Positions 57,001-64,000 of a stretch of DNA of 64,000 nt are shown piece by piece. The stretch is from Schistocerca nitens (lineage: Eukaryota; Arthropoda; Insecta; Orthoptera; Acrididae). The notes below the pieces were generated by a model, which ran no database searches, was not told the DNA's origin, and worked only from the letters and a program-made list of their open reading frames with translations. Location: positions 733,195,450 through 733,259,449 of the forward strand of contig NC_064615.1 of assembly GCF_023898315.1 (NCBI RefSeq), given 5' to 3'. Position 1 is the stretch's first letter; every line of letters starts with the position of its first letter. Position numbers and translations under genes: made by a program.

Positions 57001-60000
57001 CACAGAAGCCCAGGTGAGTCTCTCTCATAGCATAATACTGCCTCCATTGGCCTGCGTTCGTGGCGCAGTTCATGTTTCGAGAAGCCGGTCTGGATGCCTG
57101 TGTATCCGAAAACGACGATCGACCTGGTGTAACGATAAACGTGATTCATCCAACCAGGCGACACTTTTCCATTGATTATCGTCCAGTATCGATGATTCCG
57201 TACACACTGAATTCGTAACTGACAATGTTGTAGATCAACTTGGGAAACGTAGGAGTCATCTGCTGGAGAATCTCATTCCAGACCATGTGCGCTGAACGAC
57301 ACGCTGTGAAACACTTGCGCCTGTACCAGCATTGTGCACTGTCGTTAGATCTGCTTCAGATCAAGACCTATTCTCCTTTACAGAGCGGGAAAGCTTCTGA
57401 CCACCATGTTGTGTGATGTGGCTAAACACTTTGCTGGCACCGGCTTTCAACCACATGTATCTCTCACGTTGCGGACCGTTTCGTTGTTTATATAACTTCC
57501 TGACCACTTTATGGGCATATAACGCTACCAGGTGGCGTTCAGTGTGGCGGCAGGGATGGTCTAAACCGACCGTTTAAAATCTATACCGGTATTTTAATTT
57601 TGAATAACCGATATTTTTCGGTGTTTGTTTGGCCTCGATTATAACAGGATATTTTCCGCTTTTTACTAATAACCCGGTAAAAAGGCCGGTATGTCACTAT
57701 GCCACAGAAATAGTGTTAAAATTTTTCGTTTCTAAATAATTTTTTTAAAAAAACGAGTTACATTTATTCGTAAAATTTCCATTGCTTTGAAATCTTGAAT
57801 TATTGTAGAAACTGGGAAACTCGATCAGCATTGTTCTAATAACAAGCCTACAGTTAGAAACTGGAAACAGACACGTGACATAAGTATCGGTACAGCATTG
57901 CAGAAACAATAACGTACCTAATATGTAGCAAACAGTCGCAAAATCATGTTTTATTTATTCACGTTTGTAAATCGATTTCAACGATTAACAGCCATCATCG
58001 GTGCTTTCAACCAATATGTGCCCTAAGTAGTAATACTGTCTTAAGCAGAGGTCAAACATAAAGTCGCTGCACGACTTGGGAAAGACATGGAGCCCACCAT
58101 TCATAAATAACGTACCTGTTGTTGTGTTGCGTGGACTATTAGGCGGTGCGCATGCAAGTGCAGTATGCAGCAAAACTTACCTCACCTGGTCTATGGGATA
58201 GTTTCTCGCTGTTGTCCTCGGACTTCAGTTTCATAGAGAAATGGTAAGGTCCTTAGTTTAAAAGTATTTCACAAAGTGCAGTGGCAGTGAAGCACGATAC
58301 TCTGTTTGCTTTAAAAGAGTAAGACAGGAAGAAGCACAACAAACTTGCAACATAACGTTAGGAGAAAACGTCCATATTGTTCCTTATAAGATAAGGTTAA
58401 TTTTATTAATGTACCTATACTTTTATTGACGTGCAGTAAACTCTGGGTAATAACTGAACCCTTAATTTGGTGGTTCTTTCAGGGTGGAAAATTGCTAGCA
58501 TCCAAAAGCGACATAGCAAGGAAGCCATCAACTTGTGACCTTTCGCTGTCGCTGCCACCGCACCCGTCTCCTTTACAATCCTCGTCGGAGACGATGAGAC
58601 CGATTTTTGCGGCAGGCTCAGCCTTTATCGACCGTCATCTTCTACTCCTTCACCTTCATTAGAACTTTTCCATTCTTTACTCGAAGTCGACGTTTATTAC
58701 TAGAGGTAATAACAATTTGAAAAAAAGGCGATTTTAACGCTCAGATTATATTGAAGACGAAGTGTACCTATTTAAGCGAAAAGCTGTTGTTTCAGAGATA
58801 ACAGCCATAACTATGCCTCTATTGGCATTGGAAATAACATTTCTGGCTCATCAGTGTATGGACAAGTAAAATAAGGAAAACGAGAAATTATCAGTTTTCA
58901 GGTTTCTAAGTCACTTGATTACTTCAGGTCCTGCCAGATGCAGTTCTTCCAAGGATGCGTTGAAAGCACGCACGAGGAGGCCCACTATGATATTAGGCAT
59001 CGTCTAAATTCACAGTTTCAAGAGCCTCGCAATACACAGCTATGGAAAGCAGAAGCTAATCTTCAACATGTATAGTGTCTGACTTGTGGGAGGTGGCACG
59101 AGATTTATTGGAACCCGCGGATTTGAAAGCCTGGTTGTGATCACAAGAAATCTTGCTTGGGTGAAGATGACCACTCCCATTCCCAGTGAAGCTTTTGATT
59201 GAAAGCGTTTGATGACATGCTCACGGCGATTTTCCAGGCTGGTTCACGAGATTTCAGCAAGATTATACACTGAAGAGAGGAAGAAAATGGTACACCTGCC
59301 TAAAATCGTGTAGATCCCCCGCGAGCACGTAGAAGTGCCGCAACACGTCGCGGCATGGACTCGACTAATGTCTCAAGTAATGATGGAGGGAACTGACACC
59401 ACGAATCCTGCATGGCTGTCCATAAATCTGTAAAAATGTGAGGGGCGGAGATCTCTTGTGAACAGCACGTTGCAAGGCATCTCAGGTATCATCAACAACG
59501 TTCTTGTCCGGGGAGTTTGGAGGCCAGCGGAAGTGTTTAAACTCAGAAGAATCTTCCTGAAGCATCTCTGTAGCAATTCTGGACGTGTGGGATGTGTCAC
59601 TGTCCTGTTGGAACTGCCCACGTCCGTCGGAATGCTCAATTGACATGAATGTATGTAGATGTCCAGACAGGATGCTTACATACGTATCACCTGTCAGAGT
59701 CGTATCTAGACGTGTTATGGGTCCCACATCACTCCAACTGCACGCGCACCAACCATTACGAAGCCTCCACCAGCTTGAAGAGTCCCCTGCTGACCTGCAG
59801 GGTCCATGGATTCACCAGGTTGTTTCCATGCCCGTACACATTCATCGTGTCGATACAGTTTGAAACGAGGATCGTCCGATCAAGCAACATGTTTCCATTC
59901 ATCAACAGTCCAATGTCGATGTTGATGGGCCCAGCCGAGGCGTAAATGTGTCGTGCAGTCATCTAACGTACACGAGTGGGCCTTAGGCTCCGAAAGCCCA

Positions 60001-62130
60001 TATCGATGATGTTTCGTTGAACGGTTCGCATGCTGCCACTTGTTGATGGCCCAGCATTGAAATCTGCAACAAGTTACAGAAGGGTTGCGCTTCTGTAACG
60101 TTGCACGATTATTTTCAGTCGTCGTTGGTCCCGTTCTTGTAGGATCTTTTTCCAGCCGCAGCGATGTCAGAGATTTGATGTTCTACCGGATTCCTGATAT
60201 TCACGGTACGCTCTTGAAGTGGTCGTTCGGGAAAATCCCCACTTCATCGCCTTCTAGGAGATGCTGCGTCCAGTCGCTCGTGCGCTGTCTATAGCACCAC
60301 TTTCATATTCACTTAAATTTTGATAACCTGCTATTGTTGCAGCGGTAACCGATCTGACAACTTCGCCGTATTATGCCTCCTTACATATATCTGTATTTGA
60401 ATACATACGGCTATACCAGTCTCTTTGGCCCTTCAGTAGAACCTCACTCACTGTCAGAATGCTGTCTCAACGTAGCACTGGGTGGTGCTAACAGAGCAAC
60501 AGTGAACAGCGGTAGCCATCCTAATCTTCTTGTCCTCACGACCATGGCAGTCGAAGTTTTTGAGATATTTCTTGCATGTCGTCGAAAGAGAAATACGAAC
60601 AAAGGCTCGGATTGTGACACCTGAGCCCTTAAGAGGATGCACTGACTTTCTGAAGGGACACCATCCAAATACATGAAATTAGAAGGGCACGCCAGAGCAC
60701 ATAATAAGGCAATGCCCTCTGTATGCGGCAACAACTGACTTACTTGGATATGTCAAATGTGAAGCATGTCCTGTAGTATGATTCAGTCTGAAAGACTCTT
60801 GACAAAACTTCTGACACAACGTCCAGAATTGCCGGAGAGGCACATTATTGTCTATACTGACATGCTCTCACTTCTCCACAGGAAAAGCTGTGCAACTGTA
60901 TTACAGGTGACGCGTTGTGTCATGCAGCGAAGATAGATTCTGAAGATAATAATGGGCCCTAGAAGGAGGGGAATGTCTCGTACATCTTGGGTCCAAAGGT
61001 GGAAAATGTGTACACAAAGGCTGGCTCTAAACTGAAATAGAGCTTCTGTGCCCCTGGCCGACAGTGGACCTACGGACGACTGCTTCTGAGCGGCTGGAGG
61101 AATCTCCGATGTAAAAACTGTAAACAGACGGGAAGTTTTCTGTACTGATATATCATAGTAGTAGCAGAGATAATAATGGTGGTGACATACATATGTAGTA
61201 GCGCCAATATTCATAATTATGGTGATTTCTCCTAGTTCCAAACGGAAAGTCGTCGTTCGCCTACTTGAAGTGAATGCAGAAATAAAATTATAGGCAGAAA
61301 ATATAGCCTATTGTACAGTAGTAGGTAAAAGGTTATATTTTAAATAAATAAATGAATGAAATAGTCCTTCTCAGGATTCTCCTAGTTCCAAATGGAAAGT
61401 CGTCGTTCGCCTACTTGAAATGAATGCAGAAATAAAATTATAGGCAGAAAATATAGCCTATTGTAGAGTAGTAGGTAAAAGGTTATATTTTAAATAAATA
61501 AATAAATGAAATAGTCCTTCTCAGGATTCACAGTATAATACACGTTTTTACCAACGATACGTGTACTACACTGCCAGTCGATTAAACTACCGTCACTTGC
61601 ACGTTATTTTGCATTTCGCTTCACCATCCTACGTTGAGTGATTCAGACAAGTCTCCATGTGGTTTGGAGATTGTGGAAGTTACAGGAGACGCAAACCATT
61701 GTGTGTCCACAGCCACCCGTCACAAAGGCGGCCTGGTCCGGAGAACGAGACGCCCTGAAGGCGTCTTCGCAGTGCCCGCAGTTCAGAAGCAACGCGCTGT
61801 CCGGCAACGAGGACTGCCTCTACCTCAACGTCTACGGTCCAGGGGTGGGTAAAGCAACGAGTTCTCCATTATTCACATCCATAAGTCAGACTAGAACCTG
61901 TATTTTGTTTTTTAGTATACGGTTAAACATTAATTACATGTAAGTGACGTTATTGTTGCTGTTGCGTGCATTTGTTCAGACTCCGGCGCCGACCGACTCG
62001 CCGAAAAGCGTTATTGTTTGGTTCCATGGCGGATGTTTCACACGAGGAATTGGCAGCTCCGTAACACCAGACTATTTTGTTGACAATGATATCATATTCG
62101 TCGGCACCAACTACCGGCTGGGAGTGCTAG
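51023..62130 (+). CDS. Carboxylesterase (COesterase family), exons 1-4 of a longer gene
   Basis: Four exons splice in frame: 51023-51091, 52113-52250, 61713-61844 and 61980-62130 (163 codons plus one base). They encode a signal peptide and the N-terminal part of an alpha/beta-hydrolase esterase: GNPIYRFQGIPYAEPPVGDL, then EDCLYLNVYGPG, then VIVWFHGGCFTRG and NYRLGVLG. HGG forms the oxyanion hole. The protein is presumably secreted and hydrolyses carboxylic esters. Detoxification and juvenile hormone or pheromone esterases all belong here, and the substrate cannot be told. Residue spacing across each junction matches the family with no missing segment. The serine (GxSxG), acid and His of the triad lie in exons beyond the right edge, since usual length is about 550 residues. 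I saw no continuation in 62131-64000. The 5' UTR may be split: TTCCTTCACAG ends at 51001. Confidence 0.85.
51092..52112 (+). other. Esterase intron 1 (1,021 bp)
   Basis: GTAAGT to TTTTTTCGTTACAG, phase 0. Around 51550-51600 the text TGGTTATATAGAATAATGCTAAAAATAA faintly resembles the MWCYRRMLKI region of the RTE-like LINEs, but it is too decayed to call. Confidence 0.7.
52113..52250 (+). CDS. Esterase exon 2: start of mature protein
   Basis: 46 codons beginning AQEYVTVNIQEGTLRG, with the family hallmark YRFQGIPYAEPPVGDLRF. It ends CAG before GCAAGT, so the donor is GC rather than GT. The CAG|GCAAGT context is the usual form of GC-AG introns. Confidence 0.85.
55350..55575 (-). mobile_element. 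tRNA-derived SINE (family 3), minus strand
   Basis: The minus-strand head GACCGAGAGAGGTGACGC leads to the B box GGTTCAAACCCGC, then GGTTTTCCGTGATTTCCC. The 3' half reads TTGACACAATCCGAGCTTGTG and GTCGACGGGACG, a different tail from the copy at 4087-4322, so two subfamilies are present. It lies inside esterase intron 2. Confidence 0.75.
56600..57545 (-). mobile_element. Degenerate Tc1-like transposase remnant
   Basis: Minus-strand text includes WKSVAWLDESRLSLHQVDRR and FRIHRHPDRLLET (first Asp block, near 57160-57080), then RPVVVVEGSLTAVDYTNYI and FPDDDRIFWLDN (second Asp block, near 56900). Helix-turn-helix sequence lies between 57440 and 57200. The outer end at AGTGGTCAGGAAGTTAT (about 57500) looks like a Tc1 terminal repeat, but the other end was not found. 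There are several stops. Confidence 0.65.
57960..58025 (-). repeat. Weak copy of the CTGANGATG...GAAA motif
   Basis: On the minus strand ACCGATGATGGCTGTTAATCG is followed by TTGAAATCGATT. It has the same order as in the foldback elements (GATGATG, stem, TTAA, stem, GAAA.CG.T) but no palindromic arms are obvious around it. Confidence 0.35.
59268..60437 (-). mobile_element. Tc1-like element (family X, copy 2), dead
   Basis: The left end CACTGAAGAGAGGAAGAAAA follows TA at 59266-59267, and the right end is CAGTCTCTTTGGCCCTTCAG near 60437. It aligns along its length with 13048-14156 plus 15923-16016. The minus-strand transposase is in pieces: QQDSDTSHTSRIATEMLQED (second catalytic block, normally QDNATPHTC) and PPNSPDKNVVDDT (final block). 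Copy 2 lacks the nested element of copy 1 and is another empty-site comparison. It lies in esterase intron 2. Confidence 0.8.
61231..61530. repeat. Tandem duplication, two 150-bp units
   Basis: Units 61231-61380 and 61381-61530 differ at only about four positions (AACGG/AATGG, GAAGTG/GAAATG, GTACAG/GTAGAG, AATGAA/AATAAA) with no gaps, so the duplication is recent. It ends about 180 bp before esterase exon 3. Confidence 0.95.
61713..61844 (+). CDS. Esterase exon 3
   Basis: 44 codons: PPVTKAAWSGERDALKASSQ, then CPQFRSNALSGNEDCLYLNV and YGPG. Trp-Ser-Gly and EDCLYLNV are hallmarks, and the two Cys fit the conserved N-terminal disulphide. The GTGGGT donor at 61845 keeps phase 0; the alternative GTAAAG at 61849 would break the downstream frame. 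Confidence 0.85.
61845..61979 (+). other. Esterase intron 3 (135 bp)
   Basis: GTGGGT to CATTTGTTCAG, phase 0. It is very short compared with the 9.5-kb intron upstream. Confidence 0.8.
61980..62130 (+). CDS. Esterase exon 4: oxyanion-hole segment
   Basis: TPAPTDSPKSVIVWFHGGCF followed by TRGIGSSVTPDYFVDNDIIF and VGTNYRLGVLG. FHGG supplies the oxyanion-hole glycines, and NYRLG is a conserved strand. It ends with one base of a split codon before a GTAAGA donor (phase 1), where the next residues should be F(L)S. Confidence 0.85.
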
Positions 62131-63297
62131 GTAAGAATTACAACTAATGCTCTATTAGTTTCATACTATGTGATTGCAAGTAACAAATCGAGGCTGTTCC
62201 CATCTAAATCGGGAAGCCAGTAGAAACCTGTATTTACTCCACTTTCTGATTGTTCCAATACCTATTTCTAACCTAAAACGTTCCTACAGAGTGCTGAAAA
62301 CTCAAAACATATATGTAGTCAGTAGTGCTATGAAGTATTGTGTAAACATTGACGGGTGTAGAATCTGCAGTATTAGTGGATAAAACAGCACGATGCTAAA
62401 TAATAGAGGGGATAAAGAGACGTCGCGGATAGCAGCAGACACCACGTTAGGAATAGGACGTCGAGGTTGCGTTTCTCAAACCCGTGAAGTAGCTTTACGT
62501 AAATGCTAGAAATACTGCACTTGTAATACATCTAGATACGTTATGTTCTTTAGCATGGAACACTGTTTGAAATTATATGGAGCTTTATACGAAGAAAAGT
62601 TCGAGAACGGAGCCATCGAAATGACGATGAAATGCTAAATTGCACTTATACTCCTATTTCTGAGTATTGCTATCAAAACAACTGCTATTTTGTTCAGAAT
62701 CAACAGGAGCGTGGTAGATTTATAAAATACACAGATCAGAACCATTTACAAAGATGCTATTTACAGTGATACGGTGAAGAGTACATAACGATCAAATCAG
62801 GTTTGGTGTTCACGCTAGTGTCCAAAAGCACTGGGACAAGTAAGGAAATTAACAGATATTATAAAAATGGATGTATCTGTTGTACTTGTATTTGTGTGTG
62901 TGTGTGTGTGTGTGTGTGAGTGTGTGTGTTCCACATCTCCTCCTAAACCACAGGACTGATTTCAACCAAACATCATACACATATCTCTTTCTGTCAGACA
63001 ACAATTACTCTGTGGGTAAGAACCACCTAGCTATGATAGTTCAGCAGATATGAAATCATAAACGATGAGATGTGTGAAGAACTGCCGCATCATGCGTGAC
63101 ATTTAAATTTATTACTTCTGTGGTACTATCTTTACTCACGATACGTTTCACAGACAGTACACACATATGCCGCTAAGTGCACCTACAAAATTATATCATA
63201 GTACCACATATTGTTCAGGAAATATGACGTCAGAAACACTGAAATACGTAAATAAGCGTCGCCTCATGCATAATGTTTTAATACATTAATGCTTTAG
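62131..63297 (+). other. Esterase intron 4, open at the right edge
   Basis: No exon encoding the expected GxSxG region is visible up to 64000. A GT dinucleotide microsatellite occupies 62892-62929. Confidence 0.6.
62892..62929. repeat. GT dinucleotide microsatellite
   Basis: About 18 GT units with a single A interruption. Confidence 0.9.
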
Positions 63298-63299
63298 TA

Positions 63300-64000
63300 C
63301 GAGGGCTGCCCAGAAAGTAGTGCACCGTATTTTTTTTTTTTTTTCCTCAGCCGGAAACAATGTTGCGAATGCAAAACGTTACGTCTGTATTATTTGAAGT
63401 CTCCTGAGTGAGCTCGGCAAGTTTCCGTCACTTGCGACAGATAGTGTTATCTGCAGGACATTTTCAAAATGGCATCTGTAGATGATTTGGCAACGGCCTT
63501 GCCGCAGTGGATACACCGGTTCCCGTGAGATCACCGAAGTTAAGCGCTGTCGAGCGTGGCCGGCACTTGGATGGGTGACCATCCAGCCGTCATGCGCTGT
63601 TGCCATGTTTTGGGGTGCACTCAGCCTCGTGATGCCAATTGAGGGGCTACTCGGCCGAATAGTAGCGGCTCCGGTCAAAGAAAACCATCATAACGACCGG
63701 GAGAGCGGTGTGCTGACCACACGCCCCTCCTATCCGCATCCTCAACTGAGGATGACACGGCGGTCGGATGGTCCCGGCGGGCCACTTGTGGCCTGAAGAC
63801 GGAGTGCTTTTATCTGTAGATGATTTACATTACAAGCAACATGCCATCATTGAATTTCTTAATGCATCGAAAGAAACTGTGGGGAATATTCACAAACTAT
63901 TGTGCAAAGCCTATGGAGCATCTGCTGTCGACAGCAAGTACAGTTACGCGCTGGGCACGGAGGGTGAGGTCATTAGAAGATGGTTCGGAGGAGCTCCACG
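63300..64000 (+). mobile_element. Mariner-type element, 5' part, split by a 5S-derived SINE, cut by right edge
   Basis: The terminal repeat CGAGGGCTGCCCAGAAAGTAG at 63300 follows TA at 63298-63299. A T tract follows, then ATG at 63469 (MASVDDL). After the SINE the frame resumes HYKQHAIIEFLNASKETVGN and IHKLLCKAYGASAVDS, the first helix-turn-helix of a mariner transposase. A one-base shift then gives STVTRWARRVRSLEDGSEEL, the second. The catalytic part is beyond the window. It is broken by the insertion and the frameshift. Confidence 0.8.
63489..63811 (+). mobile_element. 5S-rRNA-derived SINE with 15-bp target duplication
   Basis: The first 110 bases follow 5S rRNA: GGCAACGGCC, GAGATCACCGAAGTTAAGC, then CACTTGGATGGGTGACC, including the internal Pol III promoter region. 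An unrelated body with CAACTGAGGATGACACGGC and GGTCCCGGCGGGCCACTTGT follows. ATCTGTAGATGATTT flanks it at 63474-63488 and 63812-63826. It is not a functional 5S gene: the 3' stem is replaced by the SINE body. Confidence 0.9.

Larger units (their letters stand above)
52251..61712 (+). other. Esterase intron 2 (9,462 bp), GC-AG type
   Basis: It runs from GCAAGT to TGTGTCCACAG, phase 0. It holds a family-3 SINE (55350-55575), a degenerate Tc1-like remnant (56600-57545), a Tc1-like element (59268-60437) and a 150-bp tandem duplication (61231-61530). The remaining stretches (52251-55349, 55576-56599, 57546-59267 and 60438-61230) show no exon or element that I can support. Confidence 0.75.

Noticed and set aside
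61849-61854. GTAAAG as the exon 3 donor of the esterase
   Set aside because: Using it gives phase 1 and puts exon 4 out of frame, whereas GTGGGT at 61845 keeps TPAPTDSPKSVIVWFHGG.
62893-63053. Open frame starting in the GT microsatellite
   Set aside because: Low-complexity CV repeats from the microsatellite; not a gene.
63489-63600. 5S rRNA gene
   Set aside because: The 5S-like head is followed by SINE body rather than the 5S 3' stem and a T-run terminator, and the unit has a 15-bp target duplication.
1-64000. CRISPR arrays, bacterial operons, phage or endogenous viral genes
   Set aside because: No regular spacer-repeat arrays or such genes were seen; the content is that of an insect nuclear genome.

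Overview
This window looks like a gene-poor stretch of a large insect genome, most likely an orthopteran (grasshopper or locust, Schistocerca-like). That inference rests on two insect gustatory-receptor exons, a secreted carboxylesterase gene with kilobase introns, very low coding density, and tRNA-derived SINE and Tc1-like families that I associate with orthopterans. No species was tested by any search. There are no bacterial features (no operons, ribosome-binding sites or CRISPR).

Layout. 1-3.3 kb: an unidentified exon running off the left edge and a possible small two-exon gene. 4-5.2 kb: SINEs in an older repeat. 5.97-6.92 kb: gustatory-receptor exon A (minus strand). 7.3-9.4 kb: a Tc1-like element split by an RTE-like LINE. 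10.5-17.2 kb: a cluster of Tc1/mariner-type elements, one with ~290-bp terminal inverted repeats nested inside another. 19.4-21.4 kb: a SINE and a Mutator-like transposase remnant. 23.9-24.9 kb: a second RTE-like LINE fragment. 25.3-26.2 kb: gustatory-receptor exon B (minus), the paralogue of A. 27.2-32.2 kb: AT-rich and apparently empty. 32.2-33.9 kb: a decayed piggyBac-like transposase invaded by a foldback element and a SINE. 35.7-44.1 kb: an IS630-type element, a LINE, a Tc1 element split by a SINE, a hAT-like (GTF2IRD2-type) remnant, another IS630-type remnant and a second foldback element. 45.3-46.7 kb: a nearly intact Tc1-like element. 48.2-49.6 kb: its broken relative. 51.0-62.1 kb: the first four coding exons of a carboxylesterase on the plus strand, whose 9.46-kb second intron holds more transposons and a 150-bp tandem duplication. 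63.3-64.0 kb: the start of a mariner-type element broken by a 5S-rRNA-derived SINE.

Host genes. The two receptor exons have identical lengths (944 bp) and matching donor positions, and their flanks are also similar. They are best read as a tandem gene duplication about 19.3 kb apart, later filled with transposons; their C-terminal exons are not visible. The esterase begins with a signal peptide and carries the conserved N-terminal half of the alpha/beta-hydrolase fold (EDCLYLNVY, oxyanion HGG). The catalytic serine exon lies beyond the right edge. Nearly everything else that can be recognised is mobile DNA, most of it dead, and nested insertions give a relative order of events.

Most unusual observation: two otherwise unrelated palindromic (foldback) repeats carry the same short motif, CTGARGAT, a small hairpin containing TAAG, then GAAACCGGT. 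It resembles a hammerhead-ribozyme core, and weaker relatives occur at two other sites. This is a hypothesis from reading the sequence, not a demonstrated ribozyme.
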